Source: F1-80-MAGs062 sp046345315 (lineage in GTDB: Bacteria; Planctomycetota; Planctomycetia; Planctomycetales; Planctomycetaceae). Taken from it: a DNA stretch of 64,000 nucleotides. The position numbers and the translations under genes are program-made. Positions 44,047 through 53,238 of the stretch are shown piece after piece. Each line of letters starts with the position of its first letter. Position 1 is the first letter of the stretch. The DNA lies in the NCBI GenBank assembly GCA_046345315.1, contig JBKDKA010000251.1, positions 1 through 64,000 of the forward strand. The letters run 5' to 3'. Below the pieces are notes generated by a model, which did no database searches, was not told the origin of the DNA, and saw only the letters and a list, made by a program, of their open reading frames with translations.

Positions 44047-44085
44047 AGCGATTCGAGGGGCAAATCGATCGACCCTCGAATCGCT
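44047..44085. terminator. Bidirectional hairpin terminator candidate
   Basis: A perfect 13-bp stem, AGCGATTCGAGGG (44047-44059) with CCCTCGAATCGCT (44073-44085), around a 13-base loop. It lies in the 76-bp spacer between convergent genes. No long T-run follows on either side. Confidence 0.6.
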
Positions 44086-44104
44086 TACATTCGCGAAGAG
44101 TCGC

Positions 44105-45394
44105 TCAGCTGGCTGCTGAATTCTGCACGTAACGGCCCACCGTTTCCTGGAACCGACGTTTTCCGTCTTCCACAACCTGCCGGATATCCTTTGCGTTCTG
44201 CTCACTTTCCTTCCGCAGTTCCGCGATCATGTTCAGCGATTCGACCTGGAAGCTGCTGATCGCATCCACCAGCTTCTGCACGCTTTCAGCTTTCACCGTC
44301 GAACCGTATCCGGCTTTCATCGCCGCTCGTTCAAGCTCTCGCCCGAGCTCCGCCACATCTTCCAGTCCCTTGTTCAGGCCTTCCTTCATTGCCTCGGTCG
44401 CTGCAGTGACTTCGTGCAGTCCCTGCTGACTCGTGTACACCGTCCCGAGAATCGTGAAGACATGCTCGTTGGTCGTGAAGAACGTCACTGCTCGACGATA
44501 AACACTGTCTTTCACGTCATGAGTCTGTTTCAGTTTCGTAACGAGTGTATCTCCGACGTCGTAGCCGATGGAGAGGTTCTCGGAGATATCCTTGAGCAGC
44601 TGAAACGTTCGGTCTTCTTTCTGAAAGGCTTCGCGTGCCTCGTCGCGAGCCAGCTCAAGTCGACCTCGTTTTGAAGAGTCATCTCCCTGAAAGCCATCGA
44701 CGGATGTCTGTGCCGCAGCAAGCGACTTTCGAGCCTGTTCCAGCGTCGGCTTCTGCTTCTCGTAGAGTTCACTGCTGACAACTTCTGCTTCCTTCAGGGC
44801 GAAGCGAAAGTCGATATAGGCATCCATGATCGCGTTCTCGCGATCCAGCTGGTCTTTCGTATCCTTTGAGACACTTCGGTAGGTGTCTGAAATCGTCTCG
44901 AAGCGATCACTCGGCGTACCTCGACGAATCTTCATCCACCAGTTCTGGAATTTTTCGGACCGACTGAGCTTCCCGTCGGCAAGCTGCGAAATCAGCATTT
45001 TTGAATCTTCACGTACTGAATCGAACATCTGTGTGATCTCGAGATAACGATTCCCGATGCGGATGTTCTCGACGTTCTCCCGGACGAGCCGATTGAACGT
45101 GCTCATGTGTTTGATCACGTCGGCAATTGCGAGAACTCGAGCTTCATCCACGTGCCGAACATCTTCCAGCAGGCGAATGAGCTCTTCACTGGTGTCTCCG
45201 GCTGCGGACACTCCGAATTTTTTGAGAACACCGATGGCCCGATCGAGATAACGTCGCATCGTCGCGAGCGGCTGATTCGGGGCTGCTGGCAGCGTGCCCC
45301 CGGAGCTCGGGGTCTCTACGGTCGCTGGCAGCGTGCCATCTGAACCTGAGGATGAGGGACCGGATGCGGACGACGAAGCTGACTGGCTCATCAC
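44105..45394 (-). CDS. Coiled-coil protein with TelA-like features
   Basis: A 429-residue, almost entirely helical protein. Residues 1-45 are a Ser/Gly/Pro-rich disordered head. The rest is long amphipathic helices, including DRENAIMDAYIDFRFALKEAEVV and FTTNEHVFTILGTVYTSQQGLHEVTAATEAMKEGLNKGL, loosely like the C-terminal part of TelA/KlaA tellurite-resistance proteins. I call it TelA-like with low certainty. It is divergent from a DUF6384 gene and a second coiled-coil gene. No signal peptide. Confidence 0.55.
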   Translation of the reverse strand: MMSQSASSSASGPSSSGSDGTLPATVETPSSGGTLPAAPNQPLATMRRYLDRAIGVLKKFGVSAAGDTSEELIRLLEDVRHVDEARVLAIADVIKHMSTFNRLVRENVENIRIGNRYLEITQMFDSVREDSKMLISQLADGKLSRSEKFQNWWMKIRRGTPSDRFETISDTYRSVSKDTKDQLDRENAIMDAYIDFRFALKEAEVVSSELYEKQKPTLEQARKSLAAAQTSVDGFQGDDSSKRGRLELARDEAREAFQKEDRTFQLLKDISENLSIGYDVGDTLVTKLKQTHDVKDSVYRRAVTFFTTNEHVFTILGTVYTSQQGLHEVTAATEAMKEGLNKGLEDVAELGRELERAAMKAGYGSTVKAESVQKLVDAISSFQVESLNMIAELRKESEQNAKDIRQVVEDGKRRFQETVGRYVQNSAAS

Positions 45395-45736
45395 TTCAAC
45401 CTACTTTCGAGGCGCCTAGATTTTTGAAACTCTGTGAAAACTCTCTCTGGTGTCGGCTATCTGTCTGTGGAACAGTTTCTCACAGGATTTGACAACAGTC
45501 GACTTGCACCACACGCTCTACGGTAACAAACTTCAGACGGGTGACAATCTTCGTTGTCAAGGTTTTCGGGTTGCCGACGACTCGTCTGATGTTTGCTCAC
45601 CTGGATCGCATTTCAAAACCGGGACGGGCACACTCGCAGTTGCAGGCTTTTCTTGAAACTCCGGCCGTCGGGAGCAGTCCCGGTTCTGAAACCACCTGTA
45701 CTATTTCTTAACGGCTCTTCGTCTGCAGGAACTCAG
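45395..45736. other. Divergent spacer with a hairpin repeat
   Basis: No gene is supported. It separates the TelA-like gene (minus) from the DUF6384 gene (plus) and includes a hairpin repeat at 45606-45698. Promoters are not obvious. Confidence 0.35.
45606..45698 (+). repeat. Hairpin repeat family, near-full copy
   Basis: The left arm CAAAACCGGGACGGGCACAC and the right arm GGGAGCAGTCCCGGTTCTGA have a one-base deletion and a few changes. It ends 38 bases before the DUF6384 start. Confidence 0.88.
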
Positions 45737-46114
45737 ATGTCTGTCTCCGAAGCGAGCACGAATCAGGACACGCGACAGAAGATCTCTCAAGAACTGACTT
45801 TGTCAGAAACACTGAGAGTTCTCGAAGTGGCTCGTGGCTTCAGGAACGAACGACAGGAAGCCGCCGTCGCGCTTGCCAGAGCAGAAGTTCGCCAGATGAT
45901 GCGACAGCGGCTTCTGGACGCTGCTGCGATTACGGGTGATCCAATTACGGAGGCTGATATCGATGCCGCGATCGACCAGTATTTCGCGACTCAGCATCTG
46001 TACTCCGATCCTCCGTTCTCGTTTTCCGTTCTTCTGGCGCACGTATGGATCCGGCGATTCCGTGTTGTGGCGTTCCTGATTGTCGTCTTCTTTGCCTGGT
46101 ACCTGTTACGATGA
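45737..46114 (+). CDS. DUF6384-like small membrane protein
   Basis: A 125-residue protein from the ATG at 45737, preceded by GCAGGAA; the frame is open upstream only through the hairpin repeat. An N-terminal helical part (LSETLRVLEVARGFRNERQEAAVALARAEVRQMMRQRLLDAAAITGDPITEADIDAAIDQYF) is followed by one C-terminal membrane helix (VVAFLIVVFFAWYLL). The layout fits DUF6384, a family found largely in planctomycetes. It is followed 72 bases later by a large coiled-coil gene, so the two may work together at the membrane. Confidence 0.62.
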   Translation: MSVSEASTNQDTRQKISQELTLSETLRVLEVARGFRNERQEAAVALARAEVRQMMRQRLLDAAAITGDPITEADIDAAIDQYFATQHLYSDPPFSFSVLLAHVWIRRFRVVAFLIVVFFAWYLLR

Positions 46115-46186
46115 TTCCCGAGAAACTCCCCGCCGGAATCAATCACCTGAACATTGAAACGCTGGTCCATAGTGACCGGCAGAAAC

Positions 46187-47629
46187 ATGACGATGCCTGT
46201 TTCCGGCCCTGAAATGCTAAAACGTGTGAGTGAGTATGCTGAGCTCATGCTGCGCGCTGAAAAGGCGTCACGTGATGAAACTCAGAAGGCATCCCTCGAG
46301 ATCGAAAAATTGCTGGCAGATCAGTCCGAGGCTTTTCTGGAACTTGCTCGATACTATCTGCCTCGCCTGGATGACGACGTCGAACGCGAGGGCTGGTCAG
46401 ATATGCTGGTCACGCTTCGTGAAATCCGGCTCCGCAAGGAGTATGCTCGAAATCAGGTGACCAGCCGACTGCAGGCAGCAACGGAGAAGCGAACCCGATC
46501 GGAGTCCCTGCTGGCTCAGCTGACGGAACAGAGTCATCAGGCAGAACTGAAAGCGGAACAGCTGACAGCAGAGCTCACCGGTCAGCTGACCGCCGATGCG
46601 GACTTTCAGGCACTTTCCCGCTCTGCGGCCGAAGGTCAGGCTCGGCTCGAACAGGCCCGCGCTGCACTTACTGATGTCGAGAAGGATGCACTCGACAAGC
46701 TGCCGAACTTCCAGAAGAGCACGCTGTTCCGTTACCTTCGGGATTCAGGATACGGGACTGATCGTTATGGCCGAAAGGGTATCAGCCGACGAATCGACCG
46801 CTGGCTGGCTCGGCTGATCGGATACCCGGAAGCATTCGTCAGCCATCAGTTCCTGACATCGGCTCCGCGTCAGATGCGTCAGCTGATCGAGCAGCTCGAG
46901 AAGTCCGTCAGGAAGACTGTGGAAACCGTTGAGCATCGCCAGCAGGCGCTCGCGGATACGCTTGGCCTGCCTCAGGCTCAGAGGGAAACGGAACGTCTGC
47001 AATCGCAACGAGAACGGTGTTTGAATGATTCCGAATCAGCGAGCAATGACGAATCCAAACTGCGACATCAGTTGTCTGAACTTGATTCGCCTGCCTGTCA
47101 GTACTATCTGGACGCGCTGAAGGCATTTCAGGCGATGCTTCAGCGTACCGAACGATCCCTTGTCGCTGCCCGTGCCGCCAGTACGCCGGAACTCACCGAC
47201 GATCAGGTTGTTGCTCGACTGAAGCATCTGGATGAACTGGTCGCGGAGCGGAAAAATGAGCTGAACCGGCTCTATTCGAACGTCGAGCAGGCGGAGAATC
47301 GAACTTCGCGAGTGAACGACCTGCTTTCGCGCTGTCGGCGAGCACAGTTTGATCATCCGCAGCGAATCTTTGACGATCAGTTTGACCTTGCCTCTCGTCT
47401 TGAAGCCCTGTCAGAAGACAGCGTATCGGCAGAAACACTTTATCAGGAAATGTATCGGCATCAGCGTCTGGACTCTCCGATCGCCGATCAGGCAGCCGCG
47501 GCGCTCAATGGTCCCATGGCGCAGGTGCTGATGCGAACGATGGCTCAGGCCGCTGGAGCGGCGCTCAGTGTGTATGCCACGCGAGCCGGGCAGCAACATC
47601 GGCTCCCCCGACGGAATGACCAAAGCTGA
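46187..47629 (+). CDS. Large coiled-coil hypothetical protein
   Basis: About 480 residues from the ATG at 46187. It is helical and Gln/Glu/Arg-rich throughout, with heptad-like stretches at about 90-165 and 250-390, and a conserved-looking insert LPNFQKSTLFRYLRDSGYGTDRYGRKGISRRIDRWLARLIGYPEAF near residues 170-220. No catalytic motif, signal or membrane segment is seen. The position after the DUF6384 gene and opposite the TelA-like gene suggests one functional group. Function unknown. Confidence 0.65.
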   Translation: MTMPVSGPEMLKRVSEYAELMLRAEKASRDETQKASLEIEKLLADQSEAFLELARYYLPRLDDDVEREGWSDMLVTLREIRLRKEYARNQVTSRLQAATEKRTRSESLLAQLTEQSHQAELKAEQLTAELTGQLTADADFQALSRSAAEGQARLEQARAALTDVEKDALDKLPNFQKSTLFRYLRDSGYGTDRYGRKGISRRIDRWLARLIGYPEAFVSHQFLTSAPRQMRQLIEQLEKSVRKTVETVEHRQQALADTLGLPQAQRETERLQSQRERCLNDSESASNDESKLRHQLSELDSPACQYYLDALKAFQAMLQRTERSLVAARAASTPELTDDQVVARLKHLDELVAERKNELNRLYSNVEQAENRTSRVNDLLSRCRRAQFDHPQRIFDDQFDLASRLEALSEDSVSAETLYQEMYRHQRLDSPIADQAAAALNGPMAQVLMRTMAQAAGAALSVYATRAGQQHRLPRRNDQS

Positions 47630-47642
47630 CAGGAAGGATTCC

Positions 47643-49334
47643 ATGATGTCGGACTGGGTTCAGGTTTATGACCCGATGGGATCACCGTTCTGGTCCACGC
47701 TGACAGCAGCTTTGCCGGTATTCACACTGCTCGGTCTGATGGGTTTCAGTGTCAGTGCTCCGAAGTCCGCTTTTGCAGGGCTCTTCGTCGCTCTCGCCTC
47801 CGCCATTCTTGGAAGCGGTATGCCGGCGACAGCAGCATTTGCCGCCGCCGGTTACGGTGCCTGTTTCGGACTGCTGCCGATCGGCTGGATCGTCGTAGCT
47901 GCTGTGTTTCTGTTTCAGCTGACGGTTCGCAGCGGGCATTTTGAGACAGTCAAACGATCCGTGGCTGCTCTATCTCCCGACCGTCGCATTCAGGCATTGC
48001 TGATCGCGTTCTGTTTCGGGACTTTCGTAGAGGGAGCGGCCGGATTCGGGACTCCGGTGGCAATCTGCGCAGCACTTCTGATCGGTCTTGGCTTTTCACC
48101 AATCTACGCAGCCGGATTGTCTCTGATCGCGAACACATCACCGGTCGCCTTCGGCGCACTCGGAACTCCGATTATCACACTTGCCGCAGTCTCGGGGCTG
48201 GACGAGATGTCTCTGAGCCAGATGGCCGGGCGACAGCTTCCGTTCTTTTCGCTGCTCATTCCCGCGTGGCTTGTGGCCGTGATGTCCGGCTGGCGAGGTG
48301 TGGTCGGCTGCTGGCCGGCGATAGCGGTCAGCGGTGGTGTTTTCGCAACGCTGCAGTTTCTCACGGCGAACTTTCACGGGCCGACTCTCGTCGATGTTGT
48401 GGGAGGTCTGGGTGCTCTGATTTCACTGGCCGTGATGCTGCGTTTCTGGCAGCCTCGAGAAGTCTGGCGCTTTCCCGGCGAAACAGTACCCGACGAAACC
48501 TCCGACGAGCCGCCTCTGAAAGCACGAGAGGTCATCAACGCCTGGATGCCCTGGGTATTCCTGTCGGTTCTGGTGTTTGTCTGGGGCTGGCCACCGATCA
48601 AAGCCAGTTTCAACGGCGGATCAAAGGATGCTCCGAATTTTCTGGCTGGATACACTCGATTGGCGTTCCCTGTGCCGGCCCTGGATCAGCGAGTTTATCG
48701 TACTGCTCCCGTTGCTCCCGTGGTGGAGGGAACCGATCGCGCTGAACAGCCTGAGAAGGCCGTGATGGAGATTCCGTGGCTGTCGACGACGGGAACAGGA
48801 ATCTTCATTGCCGCCTTGATGACGGCACTCTGGCTGCGAATCCCGGCTGCTGACTTTCTTCAGCAGTTTCTGGAGACTCTTCGCGATATGCGTTGGGCAC
48901 TCCTCACGATTGCACTCATGCTGGCACTGGCCTTCACGACAAAATACAGCGGTGCTGATGCAACGATGGGGCTGGCCTTCACTCGAACCGGCTGGCTGTA
49001 TCCGTTCTTTGCCCCGATGCTGGGTTGGCTCGGCGTCGCCCTGACCGGAAGCGATACCTCTTCCAACGCTCTGTTCGGAAGCCTTCAGCGAATTACAGCA
49101 GAGCAGCTCCACCTGAACCCGACACTCATCGTCGCTTCGAACAGTACCGGTGGAGTCATGGGGAAAATGATTGACGCGCAGAGCATCGTTGTGGCGGCTG
49201 TTGCGACCGGACAACGCGGTGGGGAAGGTGCCATCCTGAGATTCGTTCTTCTGCACAGTCTGGTTCTGGCGGCGATGACTGGAGTTCTCACACTCGTGCA
49301 GGCCTACTGGCTTACCGGGATGATTCCCGGCTGA
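47643..49334 (+). CDS. L-lactate permease family transporter
   Basis: A 563-residue permease from the ATG at 47643, which has AGGAAGG upstream; the frame is open further but lacks a better start. Many membrane segments are present with the LctP signatures FGTFVEGAAGFGTPVAICAALLIGLGF, SLIANTSPVAFGALGTPI, and near the C-terminus LTGSDTSSNALFGSLQRITAEQL and NSTGGVMGKMIDAQSIVVA. It would import lactate or glycolate with protons. It begins 13 bases after the coiled-coil gene stop, so read-through from that gene is possible. Confidence 0.93.
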   Translation: MMSDWVQVYDPMGSPFWSTLTAALPVFTLLGLMGFSVSAPKSAFAGLFVALASAILGSGMPATAAFAAAGYGACFGLLPIGWIVVAAVFLFQLTVRSGHFETVKRSVAALSPDRRIQALLIAFCFGTFVEGAAGFGTPVAICAALLIGLGFSPIYAAGLSLIANTSPVAFGALGTPIITLAAVSGLDEMSLSQMAGRQLPFFSLLIPAWLVAVMSGWRGVVGCWPAIAVSGGVFATLQFLTANFHGPTLVDVVGGLGALISLAVMLRFWQPREVWRFPGETVPDETSDEPPLKAREVINAWMPWVFLSVLVFVWGWPPIKASFNGGSKDAPNFLAGYTRLAFPVPALDQRVYRTAPVAPVVEGTDRAEQPEKAVMEIPWLSTTGTGIFIAALMTALWLRIPAADFLQQFLETLRDMRWALLTIALMLALAFTTKYSGADATMGLAFTRTGWLYPFFAPMLGWLGVALTGSDTSSNALFGSLQRITAEQLHLNPTLIVASNSTGGVMGKMIDAQSIVVAAVATGQRGGEGAILRFVLLHSLVLAAMTGVLTLVQAYWLTGMIPG

Positions 49335-49375
49335 CCGCGTGCAGACAATTCAGAACCGTTGTTCAGCGGATCTCC

Positions 49376-49455
49376 GAGATCGGAACAGGCGCCCTTGCAG
49401 GCGCAGTTTGTCCGGGAGTACTCGAGTCCTGCAGGAGCCAGTCCGGGTTCAGCAG
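49376..49455 (+). repeat. Hairpin repeat family, degenerate copy
   Basis: GAGATCGGAACAGGCGCCCT at the left and GGAGCCAGTCCGGGTTCAGC at the right; both arms carry several mutations. Confidence 0.65.
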
Positions 49456-49664
49456 GGCGTTCCTGATTCCGGGGCGATTCATCGCCGTTTTCTGGTGCTC
49501 AGAATTTTCTGAAACTGATTCAGAATCGAGGTGGAGAACCGTTGTGACGTGTTTGTGCTGAGGTAAACTCGGGGATGCTGCGGTACCTGTTCTGGTCTCA
49601 TTGGCCTGCCTCCTGAGGTGAGCCGAATTGTCGACTGGCTGGTCGCAGGCATCTTTGAGGTTCC

Positions 49665-49748
49665 CACGAAACCGGTACAGGCACCCTTCTGCCGATGATT
49701 TTCTCTGCGTTTCCGACATTGCTCGGGAGCCAGTCCCGGTTTTGTCAG
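49665..49748 (+). repeat. Hairpin repeat family, TTTTGTCAG-ended copy
   Basis: CACGAAACCGGTACAGGCAC at the left and GGGAGCCAGTCCCGGTTTTG then TCAG at the right. It lies just before the prenyltransferase-repeat gene. Confidence 0.85.
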
Positions 49749-49784
49749 ACTTCCATAGTCTTCCACACACCATAGCGCAACACC

Positions 49785-52151
49785 ATGAACAGCACCCAGG
49801 ATAAGTCGCTCAGCGGCGCAGCTACGTGCGCGCCGGAAGATGTCAGCGCAGACGGTCTCGCTCGTGAACTCAGAGACCGAGCTCAGAATGCGCTGTCAGC
49901 TTCGGTTCATCATGCCCTGCTGTCGCAGCAGTCTCTGCTGATGGCTCAGAGATTCTGGGCATTGACGGACGCAATGAGCTCGCAGCCTCCGGACATCATT
50001 CGCCGGACGCTGCAGATGCTCGACCGGGAACAGGCGACGGGGCAGGCAGCAGCTCCGTTTCTGCCAGCGTCAAGTCAGTTGGACCAGCGGCGGGGATATC
50101 ACGGAACAGGCAGCGGCGATGGCTCCGGCGTGGCGTCTGATCGTTCATCGTCTCCGGCATCACAGGGGCTGGTCTTGCATGAGCCGGTATCGCAACAGCC
50201 GGTATCGAATTGGGCAGCGGAGTCTGTTCACCGGACGATGAACTCCGGTCGTGATGACATCGGGGAGTCGGCGACGAACGCGGCTTCTGCCACTCCAGAC
50301 CTTTCCGACGAAGCCGAACCCAATCATCAGAATCTTCAAGATGGCGCAAACTCTTCGGACGTGCAGGCAGCGGATGGAGGAACGACTCCAGAGAAGAACA
50401 CTCCCGACAAGGAGCCGACATCCGATCCATCAAGGTCCGAACCCGGCAAGGTGATCAAGGGCAAACGAAAGAAGCCGAATCGCCGCATTCGAAGAGCTCG
50501 TGAGTTTGCTGAACGAGTTCGATTGATGGCCCCGATGCTGCTGGAACGAATTCGCATTCGAACACGAAAAGGGGACCTGAAACCGAAGCTGCGAACGACG
50601 ACGGAGGAACTGAAGAAGACTCGCAGTCCGGCGGCGATCAGCAGCATCAGTCTTGGCGTGATCCTCTTCCTCATGGCCCTGACTCACCTGGAGCTCACGG
50701 CAGACTCGGAACCGGAGCTCATCAGCATCATTTCCGGGTTCTCGGCAGATCCGAAACCTGTTCCGGAGTCGTTGCCGGTAGAGCCTCCGGCGGAAGAGGT
50801 GGGGGAACAGATGGAAGAACCTCCCGAAGAGGTTCCGGAACCAACAGAAGAAGTTGAAGAGGCCGTGGCAGAAGATTCCGCAGAGGAAGAGACACCGCCT
50901 GACGCAGATCAGCCGGTGACTTCAGAATCGGTGGTTGGCAAAGAACCTTCAACCGTTGAGAAACCGAGGAAGCCTGGTTCCACCAGCGGTCGGCACGGTG
51001 CTGCGAAGAAGCAGCTTCTGGAGAAGTACGGTGGATCTCCGGCGAGCGAATCTTCCGTGCATCTGGCGCTGGAATGGCTCGCATCGAGACAACGACGCGA
51101 CGGCACCTGGGATTTTACGGATGTCGGCGACAGTGGGAATCCGGGGACGATCAGCAATCCGATTGGCGCAACGGCTTATGCTCTGTTGCCGTTTCTTGGT
51201 GCCGGCCAGACTCATCGCGATCGGACTTCGCCATACCGCCAAAACATCGAAAGCGGTCTGGCCAGTCTTTTGCGAATGGGGATCCCGGTGCCGGCCGGGC
51301 TGGATCTGCGTGGGATCGTCAATAAGGGAAGTCGTGACCCGGAACCGAACGAAGCGTACTACGTGCATGGAGCAGCAACGCTTGTTCTTTGTGAAGCCAG
51401 TGCGATGACAAAGGATCGTCGACTTCGGGCTGCTGCAGAAGAGGCGGTTCGTTTTCTGGTGAACTCCCAGGACCCTCAGGGAGGTGGCTGGCGATATCTG
51501 CCGCATCAACCGGGATCCACATCGGCAACCGCAGTTCAGCTGCTGGCTCTGGCTTCGGCGAAGAAGGCGGGAATTCGAGTTCCGGAAGCGGCCTTTCGTG
51601 GTGTGTCGTTTTATCTGGACAGCGTGCAGATCGATCAGGCCGGCCGGTACGGATACGAAAGAGAAAAGAAAGCCTATCAGATTTCCGTCACTGCGATGGC
51701 ACTTCTTTCACGGATGTATCTTGGATGGGACCGCGATGACGGTGATCTGCGGGCGGGAGTGAAACTGCTTGACGAGCGGGGGCCTTACGAGAATCTCTAC
51801 TACAGCTATTTTGCCACGCAGGTGATGCGCAACTGGGGTGGGCAGGAATGGCATCGCTGGAATGAACGTCTTCGAGACGATCTGGTTGCCTGGCAGGAGA
51901 AGGACGGGTCGCGACGCGGCAGCTGGGCACCGAGAGATCGATCTGATTCCAGTCGCGCTGGCGGACGACTTCTAACGACATGTCTCGCGGCACTGACGCT
52001 CGAAGTCTATTACCGATACGAACCGCTTCTGGAGGATCCGGACGAAGATTCGCAAGAACAAACGGTAGCGGAGACAACGGACGGTAGTGGCGATGGCGAT
52101 ACAGAACGCGGTCTGCAGGAACAAAGCGAGAAAACAGAGGAAGCGAAATGA
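49785..52151 (+). CDS. Membrane-anchored prenyltransferase/squalene-oxidase-repeat protein
   Basis: A 788-residue protein. The N-terminal ~290 residues are polar and disordered. One membrane helix lies near 287-305 (AAISSISLGVILFLMALTHLEL), followed by a Pro/Glu-rich linker (about 320-380, PPEEVPEPTEEVEEAV). The C-terminal ~350 residues are alpha/alpha-toroid repeats like those of squalene cyclases: VHLALEWLASRQRRDGTWDF, EEAVRFLVNSQDPQGGGWRY, SVTAMALLSRMYLGW and TTCLAALTLEVYYRYEPLL. The catalytic DxDD of squalene cyclase is not seen, so it is probably a binding or structural protein rather than a cyclase. This protein type is common in planctomycetes. Confidence 0.85.
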   Translation: MNSTQDKSLSGAATCAPEDVSADGLARELRDRAQNALSASVHHALLSQQSLLMAQRFWALTDAMSSQPPDIIRRTLQMLDREQATGQAAAPFLPASSQLDQRRGYHGTGSGDGSGVASDRSSSPASQGLVLHEPVSQQPVSNWAAESVHRTMNSGRDDIGESATNAASATPDLSDEAEPNHQNLQDGANSSDVQAADGGTTPEKNTPDKEPTSDPSRSEPGKVIKGKRKKPNRRIRRAREFAERVRLMAPMLLERIRIRTRKGDLKPKLRTTTEELKKTRSPAAISSISLGVILFLMALTHLELTADSEPELISIISGFSADPKPVPESLPVEPPAEEVGEQMEEPPEEVPEPTEEVEEAVAEDSAEEETPPDADQPVTSESVVGKEPSTVEKPRKPGSTSGRHGAAKKQLLEKYGGSPASESSVHLALEWLASRQRRDGTWDFTDVGDSGNPGTISNPIGATAYALLPFLGAGQTHRDRTSPYRQNIESGLASLLRMGIPVPAGLDLRGIVNKGSRDPEPNEAYYVHGAATLVLCEASAMTKDRRLRAAAEEAVRFLVNSQDPQGGGWRYLPHQPGSTSATAVQLLALASAKKAGIRVPEAAFRGVSFYLDSVQIDQAGRYGYEREKKAYQISVTAMALLSRMYLGWDRDDGDLRAGVKLLDERGPYENLYYSYFATQVMRNWGGQEWHRWNERLRDDLVAWQEKDGSRRGSWAPRDRSDSSRAGGRLLTTCLAALTLEVYYRYEPLLEDPDEDSQEQTVAETTDGSGDGDTERGLQEQSEKTEEAK

Positions 52152-52434
52152 TTCCGGGCGTTGTTGATTAAGGAGTTGCTCCAGTCCCTGGATAGGGGCG
52201 GAATCACTCGTTGCTCTGTCAGACCTTGATTTAAGTGTCGCAATTCCCGCCCGAGCGGGGATCCACATCGGGGGCACTGGATTCCCGCCTGCGCGGGAAT
52301 GACACAAATGTCTGTCGTTAAAGTTCCGACAAAGCACTCAGCAGGATCATGTCTGTGGGCATTCAGATTCTGTGTGCCATCAGCAGGATCACGTCTGTGG
52401 AACGGTGACGTCACTTGTCGGCGGTCAAAACATC
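52152..52434. repeat. Spacer with ATTCCCGC palindromes and a direct repeat
   Basis: Two ATTCCCGC-type hairpins lie at 52243-52263 and 52281-52303. A 21-base direct repeat (TCAGCAGGATCA[T/C]GTCTGTG plus G) occurs at 52338-52358 and 52380-52400, 42 bases apart with one mismatch. No gene is seen. Confidence 0.55.
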
Positions 52435-52992
52435 TCACGCGAGATCGTCATCGAGCAGCACCGATTCAAGGAACTCGAGGCATTGTTGGACGGCATTTCG
52501 CTGTCGCAGGACTCGGGGGGAATGATTCTCGGCTGCTGGGCCGTTTCGCGGTTCCGAAAGATGCCCGGGATCGTATTGCAGCAGTAACTTTCGACATCTG
52601 GTGGAACCATCTCGTCTGCTGACGGCGGTATACGCCACTCCGTCGAGTCCTTCCGGAGCATCCGGTCCGAGGTGTCCCGTGATACTGAGCGCGATTTGAG
52701 CGTGGGGCGTCATTCGAAAGACGGATTCTGCCATCTTTACGGCGACAACTTCACTGACCGGGCCAGGGTCATCCAGCAGCTTCTCGTCGATTCCCAGCCA
52801 CTGTGATTTTGTTTTGAGCTGATAGACAACGGCAGATCCGGCGAGCACGCGGGATATTCCCGGGACGGAACCCAGAGTTGCCGCGATCAGCCCGGCGGTA
52901 CAGCTTTCGGCCAGAATGAGAGTCAGGGATCTGGCGAGAAGCAGTTCGGCGATGCGATCAGCGAGCTGATACAGAGAGCGGGCTTCGGTCAT
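52435..52992 (-). CDS. pncC: CinA-C family nicotinamide-nucleotide amidase
   Basis: A 185-residue stand-alone CinA C-terminal domain. Conserved blocks are LILAESCTAGLIAATLGSVPGISRVLAGSAVVYQLKTKSQWLGI and ALSITGHLGPDAPEGLDGVAYTAV. PncC hydrolyses nicotinamide mononucleotide to nicotinate mononucleotide in NAD recycling; the Ser of ESCTAGL is the expected nucleophile. GAGGA precedes the ATG. The residues after YDPGHLSEPRNG are somewhat longer than usual. nadD, also in NAD metabolism, is 8 kb away and not in the same operon. Confidence 0.85.
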   Translation of the reverse strand: MTEARSLYQLADRIAELLLARSLTLILAESCTAGLIAATLGSVPGISRVLAGSAVVYQLKTKSQWLGIDEKLLDDPGPVSEVVAVKMAESVFRMTPHAQIALSITGHLGPDAPEGLDGVAYTAVSRRDGSTRCRKLLLQYDPGHLSEPRNGPAAENHSPRVLRQRNAVQQCLEFLESVLLDDDLA

Positions 52993-53103
52993 CGCGGGTC
53001 CTCTTCATTTTTGGTGATCCGAGCCAAAAACAGAGACTGAACGGAGAAATTTGGGATTTCCGGTTACAATCTCACCGTTCCGGCAGTCCGGAGTTTTTGT
53101 AGA

Positions 53104-53200
53104 GAGCGCATTTCAAAACGGGGACGGGCACCCTCGCAACTGCAGAAGTTGCTGGAATCTGATCACCCGACGGGAGCCAGTCCCGGTTTTGAAACTACCT
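53104..53200 (+). repeat. Hairpin repeat family, full copy
   Basis: GAGCGCATTTCAAAACGGGG at the left and GGGAGCCAGTCCCGGTTTTG then AAACTACCT at the right; one arm base differs. It lies before the CrtI-like gene. Confidence 0.9.
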
Positions 53201-53238
53201 CTGGAGTTTTCAGAGTCTGAGGTTGTTCGAGGTTTTCT

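Larger units (their letters stand above)
49335..49784. other. Spacer with two hairpin repeats
   Basis: No gene is supported. Two members of the hairpin family occur, one degenerate at 49376-49455 and one clear at 49665-49748. This is the only spacer in the window with two copies. Confidence 0.4.

Noticed and set aside
45489..45525. TTGACA before the DUF6384 gene as a promoter
   Set aside because: No acceptable -10 box at 16-18 bases; the nearest candidate (TACGGT) is 24 bases away.
49785..52151. Calling the prenyltransferase-repeat protein a squalene-hopene cyclase
   Set aside because: The DxDD catalytic motif is not seen and the N-terminal half is disordered with a membrane anchor, so only the repeat fold is supported.
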